From the NCBI GenBank assembly GCA_024277175.1, contig JAJRVT010000428.1, positions 1 to 39,108 on the forward strand: DNA of 39,108 bases. The letters run 5' to 3'. The translations under genes were made by a program, and so were the position numbers. The notes under the pieces were generated by a model that worked only from the letters and a program-made list of their open reading frames with translations, was not told where the DNA came from and did not search any database. Shown one piece after another: positions 8,674 through 19,770 of this stretch. This DNA comes from Chloroflexota bacterium. Lineage in GTDB: Bacteria; Chloroflexota; Anaerolineae; Caldilineales; Caldilineaceae. Every line of letters starts with the position of its first letter. Position 1 is the first letter of the stretch.

Positions 8674-9627
8674 TTAACGAATGAATGGGCGGTCCAGGTA
8701 GCGGACGTCGATGATCTGGCCACTGGCTTCACCGCTTGCGATCAACTGCTGGCCGGCGGCCAGGTTTTTCAGCTTTTGATCCAGATCATAGCCATCGCCC
8801 CAGTAGACCCACTGGTCGCTGCCGGGCAGGCCAAAGTTCAGGCCAAAGCCTTCATTGTAGCGTACGCTCTTCAGCCCCGGGAACTGTTCCAGCAACGTCA
8901 GGGCCGAATGCAGCACTCCCGGATCCATGGCGGAACGTCCCGGGACCTGGGCCTCCCGGTTGACGTCCACGATCTGGGGCAGTGGGCGGCCCGCGGCGTC
9001 CAAGGCAGCGGCCTCTGGCGCCTGGCCCGGCTCAGTGCGCATGGCCAACGCTGAGCCGTCATCCAACAGCCAGAGGGTGGCGTCTCGGGTCACCCACAGG
9101 GCGATAGGTCGGGCCTGTTCTACAGCAATCGTCACCCGGGCCGGCAGGCCGACGGACACCTGGGCGTCGGTTACATAGGGATGAGCCAGCACCCGCTCCC
9201 GGATCTCATCCGGCTTCAACCAAAAGATGCTCCAATCCTCCAACTCAGTCAAAGGGGTGAGTTCATCTCTGTCCAGATAGCCCAGGTTCTTGAAGGCCAC
9301 TGTGTCGGCCGAGACGTAGTAGCTGGGATCTGTGAACACCCAGTACAGCCCCGCCAGCGCGACCGCGAGCAGCAGTCCGCTGGCCAGTTTGCTCCAATGC
9401 CAGCCGCTGCCCGTCACCCGGCCAACGCGCCGGCGTATGTTGCGCCCGCCCTCCCGGATCGCCTGCCCCGGTCGCCCGAACCCCGGCATCGCCACCTGCT
9501 CTTTATTCAGCGCATCGGGCAGCACGGATTCGAAACGTCGTTTGCGTCGGGCGTTGCGACGTTTTTGCGCCGCCTGTCGATACTGACGCGTATGCGGTTG
9601 CTTGTTACTCGAAGCTCTACGAGCCAT
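8674..9627 (-). CDS. ftsQ: Cell division protein FtsQ/DivIB
   Basis: Bitopic division protein that, with FtsL and a FtsB-type partner, bridges the Z-ring and the septal synthase FtsW-FtsI. The 317-residue product has a basic cytoplasmic N-terminus of about 79 residues, rich in Arg and Lys. One transmembrane helix follows (about 80-98, LASGLLLAVALAGLYWVF), then a POTRA domain at about 101-172 containing FKNLGYLDRDEL and HPYVTDAQVSVGLP, and the beta-rich FtsQ domain. The ATG at 9625-9627 is preferred over the adjacent GTG because the G-rich SD would be only 2 nt from the GTG. Position between ddl and ftsA supports the call. Confidence 0.9.
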   Translation of the reverse strand: MARRASSNKQPHTRQYRQAAQKRRNARRKRRFESVLPDALNKEQVAMPGFGRPGQAIREGGRNIRRRVGRVTGSGWHWSKLASGLLLAVALAGLYWVFTDPSYYVSADTVAFKNLGYLDRDELTPLTELEDWSIFWLKPDEIRERVLAHPYVTDAQVSVGLPARVTIAVEQARPIALWVTRDATLWLLDDGSALAMRTEPGQAPEAAALDAAGRPLPQIVDVNREAQVPGRSAMDPGVLHSALTLLEQFPGLKSVRYNEGFGLNFGLPGSDQWVYWGDGYDLDQKLKNLAAGQQLIASGEASGQIIDVRYLDRPFIR

Positions 9628-9637
9628 CACGTCCCCA

Positions 9638-9682
9638 CCAACAATTGATCATTAACAATTAACAATTGACCATTACCACAAT
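9638..9682 (-). repeat. AACAATT-type repeat in the ddl-ftsQ gap
   Basis: The 55-bp gap consists almost wholly of degenerate AACAATT/CAATTGA units (CAATTGATCATTAACAATT then AACAATTGACCATTA). It is an AT-rich, palindrome-prone string unlike the flanking coding DNA and ends next to the ddl stop codon. Confidence 0.5.
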
Positions 9683-10762
9683 CTACCTGGTCATGCGATT
9701 TTGTAACCGGTCCGCATGACGCTCCAGGGCTAGTTGGAGCAGGCGATCCACCAGGGCCGGGTAGCTGACGCCCGACGCCGCCCACAGTTTGGGATACATG
9801 CTGATGCGGGTGAAGCCGGGCATGGTGTTGATCTCGTTCAGATAGAGTTCGCCGCTGGCGTCATCCAGCAGAAAGTCCACCCGTGCCAGCCCCTCGCCGT
9901 CCACCGCCTGAAACGCCTGCACCGCCATCTCCCGCACCCGTCGCGCCGTCTCCTCATCCAGGGGTGCAGGGATCAGCAACTGGCTGGAGTCGTCTACATA
10001 TTTAGCTTCGTAATCATAGAAATCATGGCCGGGCTTGATCTCTCCCGGAATACTGGCCCGGGGCGCCCGGTTGCCCAGCACGCTGACTTCGATCTCCCGG
10101 GCATTGGGTACGGCTGCCTCCACCACCAGCTTACGGTCGTAGGCAGCCGCCAGGTCCAGGGCTGTACGCAATGCCTCCCGGTCGCCGGCCTTGCTGATGC
10201 CCACGCTGCTGCCCAGGTTGGCCGGCTTGACGAAGATGGGATAGCCCAGGGCCGCCTCCAACTCGGTCAGGATGGCCGCCGGCGCTTCCCGCCAGCCCTC
10301 ACGCGTGACCGTGCGATAGGACGTCTGGGGCAGCCCGGCCTGGGCGAACAGCTTTTTCGCCACATCCTTGTCCATGGCCACTGCACTGGCTAGCACGCCG
10401 CAGCCCACATAGGGCAGGTTGGCCATCTCCAACAGCCCTTGCACCGTTCCATCCTCGCCATAAGGCCCGTGGAGCACTGGAAAGATCACATCCATGGTTG
10501 GCGGCGTTTCCCGGCCTACGGGCAGCAAATCCCAGCCGCCCGTTTTCTGTGACGCCTCGCCGGCCACCGCCTCGGTGAGCAGCGCTATGGGATCGCCGTC
10601 CACCAGCCAGCGCCCTCCCCGGGTGATCCCCATGGGGATCACCGTATGACCGGCCTCCCGCAGCGCATCCATCACGTTGCGGGCGCTATGGAGTGAGACC
10701 TCGTGCTCCCCGTTGCGCCCGCCGAAGAGGACGCCCACGCGCAGCGATTGCGAATCTGTCAT
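9683..10762 (-). CDS. ddl: D-alanine--D-alanine ligase
   Basis: ATP-grasp enzyme that joins two D-alanines for the end of the peptidoglycan stem peptide. Visible features are the N-terminal [17 protein letters not shown], the ATP-grasp loop [20 protein letters not shown], the substrate region [18 protein letters not shown] (the tyrosine-containing omega-loop typical of D-Ala-D-Ala rather than D-Ala-D-Lac ligases) and the Mg-binding [13 protein letters not shown]. The ATG at 10760-10762 (SD AAGGA, 359 residues) is chosen over an in-frame upstream ATG at 10813. The latter would add 17 residues encoded by an intergenic repeat. Confidence 0.94.
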   Translation of the reverse strand: MTDSQSLRVGVLFGGRNGEHEVSLHSARNVMDALREAGHTVIPMGITRGGRWLVDGDPIALLTEAVAGEASQKTGGWDLLPVGRETPPTMDVIFPVLHGPYGEDGTVQGLLEMANLPYVGCGVLASAVAMDKDVAKKLFAQAGLPQTSYRTVTREGWREAPAAILTELEAALGYPIFVKPANLGSSVGISKAGDREALRTALDLAAAYDRKLVVEAAVPNAREIEVSVLGNRAPRASIPGEIKPGHDFYDYEAKYVDDSSQLLIPAPLDEETARRVREMAVQAFQAVDGEGLARVDFLLDDASGELYLNEINTMPGFTRISMYPKLWAASGVSYPALVDRLLQLALERHADRLQNRMTR

Positions 10763-10784
10763 CAATGAGTCCTTTGATAGAACA

Positions 10785-10870
10785 CGGATTAGGCGGATTA
10801 GGCGGACCTGCACGTTTTTTTTTGCTTTTATCCGTGAAGATCAGCCCTATCCGTTCAATCCGCGTTCTAC
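10785..10870 (-). repeat. GGATT-type repeat between murB and ddl
   Basis: Two GGATTAGGC units in tandem (10790-10802) are followed by a T9 run and ATCCGTGAAGATCAG and ATCCGTTCAATCC, which are imperfectly complementary to the left part. The element ends in AATCCGCGTTCTACTG, 12 nt from the murB stop. On the minus strand it reads GAACGCGGATT away from murB, as after ftsA and, with one change, rsmH. Confidence 0.6.
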
Positions 10871-10879
10871 TGTTTTTCG

Positions 10880-11818
10880 CTACCAGTCGCCCGCCAACTG
10901 GATCTCCCGCTCCAGTTCGACGCCGAACTTTTCCTTGACCGTCGTTTGGATGAGGCGGATCAACGCCATCACATCCTGGGCCGTCGCATTGCCCACGCCG
11001 CCGGGGTTGACGATGAAGTTGGCGTGAACCCGGCTCACTTCCACGCCGCCCACCCTGGTTCCCTTTAGCCCTGCGGCTTCGATCAACCGCCCTGCATAGT
11101 CGCCCGGCGGGTTGACGAACGTGCTGCCCAGGCTCGGCTCTGCAGGCTGGGTCTGGCGGCGATGGGCCAGATAGGCGTCGGCTTCAGCCTTGATGGCCAT
11201 GGGATCCCCCGGCTCCAGCCCAAAGGTTGCACTCAGCACCACCGGCTTGAAACCGGCCTGCAGCGGGCGTTTGCGCTTGAGTGCACTGTCCCGATAGGTG
11301 TAGGCCAGATCGGCCACGTTCATTCGCTGGACAGCGCCTGTCTCGTCCATCACCAGGGCGTGAAGCAGCACATCCTTGATCTCGCCCCCGTGGGCTCCCG
11401 CGTTGCCAACCACCGCACCGCCCACCGTGCCGGGCACGCTCACCGCCCAGGCCAGCCCGGTCAGCCCGGCCCGGACGCTGGTGCGGGCGGCTCCGGCCAT
11501 GGCCGCGCCACTCTCCGCGATCAGCACCCAACGATTTCCCTGTTCCTCGATGCGCACCTGGCGACAGCGGTTGTCGATCACCAACCCGCGCACGCCCCGG
11601 TCGCTGATAAGGATGTTGCTGCCCCCGCCGAGGACAAAGTAGGGCAGTCTCACCTCATGACACCAGGCCACCAACTTCTGCAACTGCTCGCTGGCAGTCA
11701 CCGTAGCGAAATAGTCAGCCGGCCCGCCCACCTTCATGGTCGTCGATGACGCCAGCGTCACGTCCCGCCGGATCTCGACGCCCAGGTCGCTGGGGGGTGG
11801 CGCGATCGAGCGCGTCAC
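10880..11818 (-). CDS. murB: UDP-N-acetylenolpyruvoylglucosamine reductase
   Basis: FAD/NADPH enzyme that reduces the enolpyruvyl group to lactate, giving UDP-MurNAc. In the 312-residue protein the FAD-binding strand-loop is [12 protein letters not shown] (62-73), followed by [15 protein letters not shown] and YTYRDSALK (173-181). GSTFVNP (231-237) carries the proton-donor serine (Ser232). Length and the compact C-terminal part suggest a type II MurB lacking the E. coli-type tyrosine loop. The GTG start overlaps the murC stop by four bases (GTGA), so translation is probably coupled. Confidence 0.95.
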   Translation of the reverse strand: MTRSIAPPPSDLGVEIRRDVTLASSTTMKVGGPADYFATVTASEQLQKLVAWCHEVRLPYFVLGGGSNILISDRGVRGLVIDNRCRQVRIEEQGNRWVLIAESGAAMAGAARTSVRAGLTGLAWAVSVPGTVGGAVVGNAGAHGGEIKDVLLHALVMDETGAVQRMNVADLAYTYRDSALKRKRPLQAGFKPVVLSATFGLEPGDPMAIKAEADAYLAHRRQTQPAEPSLGSTFVNPPGDYAGRLIEAAGLKGTRVGGVEVSRVHANFIVNPGGVGNATAQDVMALIRLIQTTVKEKFGVELEREIQLAGDW

Positions 11819-13263
11819 TCATCACCCAGCCTTTCCAGGAGCCATTCGCCCACTAGATAGCCATCGCCCGCACCCAGGGTGATCACTACGTCCCCGGGAC
11901 GCACCTGGTCGGCCAAGTAATCGGCGGCATCGGCCAGCTCGGCGATGTGGCGGATGGCCCCATGATCGCTGGCCGCCGCCAGTTCAGCGGCGTTGACACT
12001 GCCGTCATCCACCTCGCGGGCGGCGTAGATATCGACGACGATGACTTGGTCGGCTTCCTGAAAACTATCCCCCATGCGATAGAGCATGCGCCGGGTGCGA
12101 CTGAACGTATGCGGCTGAAAGACAGCCCAGATACGCCGCGCCGGGAAACGATGACGGGCCGCGGCCAGGGTCGCTTTGATCTCTGTCGGATGATGCGCGT
12201 AGTCATCAATGACGATGACGCCGGCCGCTTCGCCCTTCTGCTCGAAACGGCGGGCCGCACCGGTGAACGTGGCCAGGCTGGCGATTGCGTCCTCGATGGC
12301 GATCCCGCACCAGCGCGCGGCCAGGAGCGCGGCCAGTGCGTTTTGAACGTTGTGCAGGCCGGGCGTCGGCAGGCTGAGCTTGCCGGTCGGCGCATGCCAC
12401 CAGTCGATATCCGCCCGGTAGCCGCCGCCCGGGATCGGCGTCACGTTGCTGGCGGCGATATCCGCGCTGCTGTCGAGACCATAGGTCAGCCATTCCGGTC
12501 CCCGGCTATAGCTGTAGAGCCGTAACTGTTCAGCCCCCGGGTCGTCGGCGCAGGAGATGATCAGCCCATCCCGCTGCACGTGATCCACGAACTGCATGAA
12601 CGCCCGGCGGAAGCTGGCCGGCGTCGGGTAGCAGTCCGGGTGGTCCCATTCCACATTGGTGATGACGGCCACGGTTGGCTCCAGGCCCAGGAACATGCGA
12701 TCGTACTCGTCGGCCTCCAGCACGAAACAGGGGGCGCCGCCGGCAGCGGCATTGGCGAAGCCAAGCAGGTCCGCGCCGATGATGTAGCCGGCGTCCACCC
12801 CGTTGTCGCGCAGGATCTTGACAATCATGGCCGTGGTGGTGCTTTTGCCGTGGGCGCCGGCCACCGCGATCAGTTGGCGTTCGGCCAGCAGCGCGGGCAG
12901 GAATGCGTCCCGCTTCACCACCGGCAGGCCCAGGGCTTCGGCCGCCTGGCGTTCCGGGTTCTCTTCGTCGATGGCGCTGCTGATCAGGACCACGTCGGGG
13001 TGAACGCCCCCATTCTCACCCAGGTTAGCGGCCGATTGCTCGTCGAAGATGGTCGCCCCGGCCGCGGCCAACCGGACCGTGCGCTCGTTGGCCTGGCGGT
13101 CGCTGCCGCTGACCTGCACGCCCAGTTCCAGCAACACCTGAGCGATAGCGCTCAGCCCCGCGCCGCCGACGCCGATCAAGTGCACGCGCAGGGTGGGATC
13201 GGCGTTCGCTAGCCGGGCTTGCCACGTCTTTGATTGGCTTCCACTCTCCATCTGCAAAGTCAT
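11815..13263 (-). CDS. murC: UDP-N-acetylmuramate--L-alanine ligase
   Basis: Mur ligase that adds the first amino acid, L-alanine, to UDP-MurNAc. With the ATG at 13261-13263 it is 482 residues, near the family norm. The Rossmann start is [15 protein letters not shown] (about 28-42), the ATP P-loop [12 protein letters not shown] (135-146), then EADEYDRMF and [11 protein letters not shown] in the central domain, and [12 protein letters not shown], which marks MurC. A longer open frame to 13401 was rejected because it would run across the upstream gene's 3' end with no family-like residues. The SD is weak; the start lies 13 nt after the preceding stop, suggesting coupling. Confidence 0.94.
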   Translation of the reverse strand: MTLQMESGSQSKTWQARLANADPTLRVHLIGVGGAGLSAIAQVLLELGVQVSGSDRQANERTVRLAAAGATIFDEQSAANLGENGGVHPDVVLISSAIDEENPERQAAEALGLPVVKRDAFLPALLAERQLIAVAGAHGKSTTTAMIVKILRDNGVDAGYIIGADLLGFANAAAGGAPCFVLEADEYDRMFLGLEPTVAVITNVEWDHPDCYPTPASFRRAFMQFVDHVQRDGLIISCADDPGAEQLRLYSYSRGPEWLTYGLDSSADIAASNVTPIPGGGYRADIDWWHAPTGKLSLPTPGLHNVQNALAALLAARWCGIAIEDAIASLATFTGAARRFEQKGEAAGVIVIDDYAHHPTEIKATLAAARHRFPARRIWAVFQPHTFSRTRRMLYRMGDSFQEADQVIVVDIYAAREVDDGSVNAAELAAASDHGAIRHIAELADAADYLADQVRPGDVVITLGAGDGYLVGEWLLERLGDE

Positions 13264-13276
13264 GTATGGTTCGCAA

Positions 13277-13816
13277 TCATTTCCTGACGAACAGGATGAG
13301 TAAGATGGCCACTGGAATGATCCAATAGACCGGGTTGTCGAACAGATTTTGTGGCAAATTGTTGACCATGGCCTGCGCCCGGGTGGACAGGGGATCGACA
13401 AAGCCGGTGAAATCGCGCATGGGATATTGGAATTTATCCTGATAATACCAGAGCGTTCCTGCGATCAGGTAGCCATTAAGCAGGCCCACGCCCAGGTTCA
13501 ACAGCCAACGGCCAGGCGGCTCCATGGGCGCGCCCTGGAAATCCAGGGTCTTGCCTGCATAGCTGGCGAAGACGATGGCGATGAAGGCGCCGCTGAAAAA
13601 GAGACTCAGGAAGCCGTTTGGCGGAGTGGAAAGCCCCAGGATATCCTCGCCCACCCTGGTCATGATATTGGTCAATTCATCCTCGAAGAACGCAAGCAGA
13701 AAGATCGCGGACATGATAATGACCGTGTTCCCCAGTTCTTTCACATAGCCCCGCGCCATCCCGATGAGGGTGACGATCAGGGCGATGGTGATGAAGAGTA
13801 GCTCGATAGGTCCCAT
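13277..13816 (-). CDS. CvpA-like membrane protein, downstream copy
   Basis: A 179-residue integral membrane protein of unknown role. Hydrophobic segments are at about 4-20, 31-46, 68-88, 104-122 and 162-177. The N-terminal pattern, a first helix followed by [11 protein letters not shown] and a second helix, is like the CvpA (colicin V production) family, where a helix ends in G-x-x-R-G-x-x-x-E. It ends with a short basic FVRK. It follows a second, longer CvpA-like gene by 23 bp and precedes murC by 13 bp, so it is probably co-transcribed with the wall genes. An SD-like GGAG lies 10 nt upstream. Function in wall synthesis or division is inferred only from context. Confidence 0.6.
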   Translation of the reverse strand: MGPIELLFITIALIVTLIGMARGYVKELGNTVIIMSAIFLLAFFEDELTNIMTRVGEDILGLSTPPNGFLSLFFSGAFIAIVFASYAGKTLDFQGAPMEPPGRWLLNLGVGLLNGYLIAGTLWYYQDKFQYPMRDFTGFVDPLSTRAQAMVNNLPQNLFDNPVYWIIPVAILLILFVRK

Positions 13817-13839
13817 AGATCAGGCGCTCCCTACGCCCG

Positions 13840-14553
13840 CTAGCATTTGGATTTACCCGAGCCGCCCAGATTGGCGATCTTGGCGCCCCGGATGGAAGAA
13901 TAGACCAGGATCAGGAAAAGTGTCAGCAGGATCAACAGCACATATGGTTGCATATCCCCCAACCCCGCCCAAAAAGAGCTGATGGTGTCCCTGACGATTT
14001 GAAAACCGGTGCTGAGAAAGGACATAACGCTGCCCCGCCCCTCCGTGACCAGTTGTTGGCCGGCCTGTTGTGGGCTCGGCTCGGCGGGCAGGAAGAGCAA
14101 CACGAGGCGGGGCAGAAAAACCGATGCAAAGAAAAGCCCGTTGGCGATTCCCCATAGAATGGCCCAGCCGTTGGATTTGCTGTCCTTATCCGTGACCAGT
14201 TTGTTAGTCAGCCCGTAAGTGACAAGCACAATAATGACCCAGACAAAGAAAAGAAAGGCGTTTTCATTTGTATCCGTCACCAACTGTTGTGCGCTGCTGG
14301 CTGCGGTCACGTTCGCCGCTCCGCCCTCGTTCAGGCCGCCGGCTGCGATCAGCGCCAGGAGTCGCCCGGCCAGGTTGGTGATGCGAACCAGAAAATCGCC
14401 CTTTTCCTGTAAAATAAGCCAACTGATGAGCGAGGTCAGCAGGACGATCAGTTCGCGTTTGGCCCCGCGCCGCAGCCCAATCCAGCCAAAGAAGATAAGG
14501 AAGATGACGAAGGAGATCATCAATTCGATTGAAACGCTTCCGTTGATACTCAT
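13840..14553 (-). CDS. CvpA-like membrane protein, upstream copy
   Basis: A 237-residue membrane protein. Helices are likely at about 8-25, 36-48, 100-115, 130-155 and 203-219. The segment GWIGLRRGAKREL joining the first two helices is the CvpA-like signature. An Ala/Asn-rich loop (about 70-95) and a Pro/Gln-rich loop after helix 4 face one side of the membrane. The C-terminus GGSGKSKC is short and basic. The ATG at 14551-14553 is used; an in-frame TTG at 14562 with a closer G-rich SD is a real alternative (240 residues). It follows the murG stop by about 22 nt. No enzymatic motif was recognised. Confidence 0.6.
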   Translation of the reverse strand: MSINGSVSIELMISFVIFLIFFGWIGLRRGAKRELIVLLTSLISWLILQEKGDFLVRITNLAGRLLALIAAGGLNEGGAANVTAASSAQQLVTDTNENAFLFFVWVIIVLVTYGLTNKLVTDKDSKSNGWAILWGIANGLFFASVFLPRLVLLFLPAEPSPQQAGQQLVTEGRGSVMSFLSTGFQIVRDTISSFWAGLGDMQPYVLLILLTLFLILVYSSIRGAKIANLGGSGKSKC

Positions 14554-15650
14554 GATGGTCAATCTCGTCCCCGGACTATCTCTCCGTCAATTCAAGCAGG
14601 GCGGAGGCGATGTTCAGCGCCGCTTCCGGTTGCGCCAGATCCGCCGCGGCCGCAGCCATGATGGATCGACGCCCTTCGTCTTGCACTAACTCCAGCAATG
14701 TCGGCCTCAGTTCGATCCCCAGCTTTTCGTCATCGATGATGACCGCCGCACCGTGGCGGGCCAGTTGCTCGGCGTTACGCTGCTGGTTCACGCCCGCCAA
14801 GGGCAGCGGAACCAGGATCGAGGGCAGGTGGGCCACCGGGAATTCGCCCAGGCTGCTTGCCCCCGCCCTGGCTACGGTCAGGTCCGCCGCGGCAAGGGCC
14901 AGGGCCATCTCATCGTGCAGATAGGCCACCGGATGGTAGCGCCCGGCCAGCGCCTGCGGCAGCGGATGTTCGGCTGCGAACGCTTCATAGAGCAGCCAGT
15001 CGCGCGTCCCCACCACGTGCAGGATGTGGGCCGCTGGCAACATGTCATCCAGCGCCGCCCATGTGGCCTGGTTGATGCTGCGCGACCCCTGGCTCCCGCC
15101 CCAGATCAAGACCAGCGGCGGTTCGTCCGGCCCGGCCAACGGACGCTCCAGGGCCTCGGCCAACTCGCGCCGGCTTGTGTTGCGATCTTGCGCCGCATCT
15201 ACCAATTCCTGGCGGACCGGGTAGCCGGTGACGACCGCCTTGCCGGCCGGCGCTTCGCCCCCAAAGAAGGGGGCCGCTTCCGGGAAGGTCACCGCGACCC
15301 GGGCGGCGAACCGGCTCATACGTTGGATGGACCAGCCTGGCGTCATGTCCGGCAGGTAGATCATCACCGGTGTCCGTTGCAGACGGGCGGCCATGACCAC
15401 CGGGGCGCAGACGTAGCCCCCCGTCACCAGGCAGACGTCCGGGTTGAAACGCCTGAATACAAGCTGGCTTTCACCCACCCCCATGGTCATCTTGCTGACG
15501 CTGACCGCGGCCCGCAGAGGGTTGACGCCCCGGATCTTGCCTGTGCGCACGCCCTGGTAGGGGATCCCGGCTCGCTCCACCAGAGCGCGCTCCATGCCGT
15601 CCACGCTGCCAACCCAGAGCACGCTGAGGTCGTCAGCGCGTCCCGCGTGG

Positions 15651-17024
<1,374 letters not shown>

Positions 17025-17084
17025 GTTGCTCATTCCCTCTTCGGTCACCCATGCTTTGGGGTGTGCATTCTTACATTATCGTGA

Positions 17085-17104
17085 GTGCGGCGTCCTTGCC
17101 GCAC
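17085..17104 (-). other. Hairpin in the murD-ftsW gap
   Basis: GTGCGGC and GCCGCAC form a perfect 7-bp stem with a 6-nt loop. It lies in the ~140-bp gap between murD and ftsW, which holds no gene and none of the AT-rich repeats seen at other junctions. No U-run follows on the minus strand. Confidence 0.4.
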
Positions 17105-17164
17105 GTATCTGATCCCCATCGAAACTCCCGGTTCAACGGCCATGGTTACGCAGGGATACGGGAC

Positions 17165-18697
17165 CTACTTCTCTTCCATCACGGCCGCGCGGGCGTCTTC
17201 CTGCGTGATCCGTTCGACCAGCGCCCGGAAATGCTCGCCCCGAGCTGCGAAGTCTTTGTAGGCGTCGAAACTCGTGCCGCCCGGCGACAACAGGATCACG
17301 GTCGAACCGTCGGCCACCCGTCGAGCCAGGTCCACGGCCTCGTCCAGGCGCTTGACCACGGCGCAGTTGGGTGGTTGGCGACGGGTCTCGCCGGCCCGGT
17401 CCTGGACAGTGCGCACGATCATGGGGCCGGCGTCGCCGAAGCCGATCAGCATGCGCACCCGGTCGATGACTTCGTCGGCGAATTCAATCCAGGGCAGATT
17501 CTTGTCCTTGCCCCCGGCCAGCAGGATCAGCGTGTGGCCGTTGACCTGGAAACTGCGCAGCGCAGCCATGGCCCGTTCCGGCGAAGTGGCGATGCTGTCG
17601 TTGATCCAGGTGATGCCATCGGCCGTGGCCACCACCTCTAACCGGTGGGGCACGCCTTCGAACGTGCGCGCGACGTCCCCGATAGCGGCCTTGCTTGCGC
17701 CCAGGGCGTCGCTGACCGCGGCCGCGGCCAGCAGGTTGCTGATGTTGTGCTCGCCCCGCAGGCGCACGTCCTTGCGGCGGCAGAAGGTTTCGCTATTCAA
17801 CACCAACCGCGAGCCGTCGAGCCAGGCGCCGGTCGTCAACGCCCGGCTGCGGCTAAAGGGTGTGAGTCGCAATTCATTCTGCTGGATGACCCCCCGGATC
17901 TCAGCCAGCAGAGACTCCAGTTCCCAGGTTGCCGGCAGGAGTGGCGCGTTCGGATCGTCCAGCAGCCAGCCGGTCACCGCGTCGTCCGCATCCAGGATCA
18001 GGGTCGCGCCCCGGGGCATGCTGCGCACCAGGTTGAATTTGGCCGCCGCGTACTCGGCCATGTCCGCGTGCCGGTCCAGGTGGTTGGGCGTCATGTTCAG
18101 GATCGCGGCCACGTCCGGCCCCGCGCCGGCCACCGTTCCCCAGCTCAGGGCCGGGTCGAATAGTTCGAGCTGGAAGCTGCTCAACTCCAGCACTAGCGGC
18201 TCGCCCGGGGCTATCGCGTCCAGACGGTCGATGAGCGGTTGGCCGATGTTGCCGCCCACATGGGCGGTCAACCCCTGCGCGGCCAGCATTTCGCCCACCA
18301 GGGTGGTGGTGGTGGTCTTGCCGCTGCTGCCGGTGACGCCGGCCACAGGACCCAGACCGCGTTGACGGGCGATCTGCATGGTCAGTAGGCTGTCGTTGCT
18401 CAGGGGGATTCCCCGGTCGATGGCGGCCTGGACCAGCGCGATCTGAGGCGGTACGCCGCCGGAAAGACAGAGCAGGTCGCAGCCGTCTAGTAGGGTCAGC
18501 GGATGGCCGCCCAGCACCAGCTCCACGGGCAGGTCGGCCAGCGCGTCGATGGCTTCGCCCAGCGCAGACCGCTGTGCGCGGTCGCTGACGACGACCGACG
18601 CGCCCTGCGCGACGAAGAAGCGGGCCAGCGCCGCCCCCTGGCGGGCCAATCCCAGTATGACGATGCGTTTGTCGGCAAAATTCAGTTCGCCGTTCAC
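17165..18697 (-). CDS. murD: UDP-N-acetylmuramoylalanine--D-glutamate ligase
   Basis: Mur ligase that adds D-glutamate to UDP-MurNAc-L-Ala. The N-terminus reads [17 protein letters not shown]. The ATP P-loop is [11 protein letters not shown] (120-130), followed by LELSSFQLE and [10 protein letters not shown] in the central domain. [11 protein letters not shown] is the C-terminal-domain signature peculiar to MurD. At 510 residues it is about 60 longer than typical. Extra sequence lies after [15 protein letters not shown], a helical [16 protein letters not shown] stretch of about 35 residues before the strand with [12 protein letters not shown] start with GGGGAG at good distance; mraY ends 21 bp upstream. 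Confidence 0.94.
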   Translation of the reverse strand: MNGELNFADKRIVILGLARQGAALARFFVAQGASVVVSDRAQRSALGEAIDALADLPVELVLGGHPLTLLDGCDLLCLSGGVPPQIALVQAAIDRGIPLSNDSLLTMQIARQRGLGPVAGVTGSSGKTTTTTLVGEMLAAQGLTAHVGGNIGQPLIDRLDAIAPGEPLVLELSSFQLELFDPALSWGTVAGAGPDVAAILNMTPNHLDRHADMAEYAAAKFNLVRSMPRGATLILDADDAVTGWLLDDPNAPLLPATWELESLLAEIRGVIQQNELRLTPFSRSRALTTGAWLDGSRLVLNSETFCRRKDVRLRGEHNISNLLAAAAVSDALGASKAAIGDVARTFEGVPHRLEVVATADGITWINDSIATSPERAMAALRSFQVNGHTLILLAGGKDKNLPWIEFADEVIDRVRMLIGFGDAGPMIVRTVQDRAGETRRQPPNCAVVKRLDEAVDLARRVADGSTVILLSPGGTSFDAYKDFAARGEHFRALVERITQEDARAAVMEEK

Positions 18698-18718
18698 GTC
18701 ATGCTCCCCAAAGTTTCT

Positions 18719-19723
18719 CTATACCAGCGCCAGGGCTACGCCCAACATGCCGCTCAGCACGCCAATGATCCAGAACCGCTCTTTCACCTGCATCTCACTC
18801 CAGCCCAGCAGTTCGAAGTGATGGTGCAGGGGCGTCATCTTGAAAATGCGCCGCCCTTCGCCGTACATGCGTTTGGTCAGTTTGAAGTAGCCGACCTGAA
18901 GGATGACGCTGACGGCTTCGGCCACAAAGACGAAGCCCACCACCAGCAGCAGCAGCCACTGGCCGGTCATGATGGCCACCAGCCCCAGGGTCGCGCCCAG
19001 GGCCAGGCTGCCAGTATCGCCCATGAACATCTGGGCCGGGTAGGCGTTGTACCAGAGAAAGGCCAGCAACGCACCCACAATTGTGAAGCAGAAGGCCACC
19101 AGATAGATCTGATCCTGCAGAAAGGCGATCAGGCCATAACAGGTGAAGGCGACGCTGGCCAGGCTGCCGGCCAGGCTGTCCAGCCCATCGGTCAGGTTCA
19201 CCGCGTTGCTCGTCCCTACAATGATGAAGACGGTCGCCGGGATGATCCACGGGCCGATGCGGAAGAAGTCCGGGAAGCCCGGCACGCCCACGTAATCCCA
19301 GTTCGGCGGGCCGAAATAGAGCACCAGACCGATAAGGGTGGCGAAGATCACCTGAAACGAACTTTTCATGCGCGGGCTCATGCCCTCGCCTTTGCCGCGG
19401 ATGCCCTTGATCCCCTGCCAGTCATCGATGCTGCCCAGGATCGCATGGGATCCCAGGCAGAAGAAGAGCAGCAGGGTGCTCTGGCCGATGGCGTTCAACC
19501 CCCATAGGTTGATAATGTTGAGCGCCCCCGTGATTAGCAACACCGGCACCACGAAGAGGATGCCGCCCATGGTGGGCGTGCCCGTCTTTGTCTGGTGGCG
19601 ATCCGGTTGATCGATGCGGATCTGTTTGCCGACGCCCAACCGCTTGAGCAGGGCGATCAACGGTCGCCCCCAGACGACGGCTATGAAAAAACTGGCTGTG
19701 CCCAATGTCAACGCATAGGCCAT
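18719..19723 (-). CDS. mraY: Phospho-MurNAc-pentapeptide-transferase MraY
   Basis: Polytopic enzyme that transfers phospho-MurNAc-pentapeptide to undecaprenyl phosphate, forming lipid I. Family motifs are [10 protein letters not shown] (48-57), the Asp pair Asp100-Asp101 in the first catalytic loop, [15 protein letters not shown] (172-186), [10 protein letters not shown] (235-244) and TPLHHHFE (297-304). These include the Mg-binding aspartates and the histidine cluster. The 334 residues and about ten hydrophobic segments are normal. The SD is weak. It lies between murF and murD as expected, after a 40-bp repeat. Confidence 0.96.
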   Translation of the reverse strand: MAYALTLGTASFFIAVVWGRPLIALLKRLGVGKQIRIDQPDRHQTKTGTPTMGGILFVVPVLLITGALNIINLWGLNAIGQSTLLLFFCLGSHAILGSIDDWQGIKGIRGKGEGMSPRMKSSFQVIFATLIGLVLYFGPPNWDYVGVPGFPDFFRIGPWIIPATVFIIVGTSNAVNLTDGLDSLAGSLASVAFTCYGLIAFLQDQIYLVAFCFTIVGALLAFLWYNAYPAQMFMGDTGSLALGATLGLVAIMTGQWLLLLVVGFVFVAEAVSVILQVGYFKLTKRMYGEGRRIFKMTPLHHHFELLGWSEMQVKERFWIIGVLSGMLGVALALV

Positions 19724-19734
19724 GAACGGTTCGT

Positions 19735-19770
19735 CCCAATCTTTAATCTTTAATTTTCAATCTTCAATTC
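19735..19770 (-). repeat. AAGATTGAAAATT-family repeat at the murF 3' end
   Basis: Read on the minus strand it is a string of GATTGAA/GATTAAA units beginning inside the last murF codons; the murF TGA comes from the repeat's AATTGA. The 20 bases at 19745-19764 (minus strand AAGATTGAAAATTAAAGATT) are identical to 2411-2430 on the plus strand, just after another stop codon. Confidence 0.7.

Noticed and set aside
10763-10813. 17-codon extension of Ddl
   Set aside because: Encoded by the GGATT-type repeat; the downstream ATG has the good SD.
13264-13401. N-terminal extension of MurC by 46 codons
   Set aside because: It overlaps the end of the preceding membrane-protein gene and encodes nothing MurC-like.
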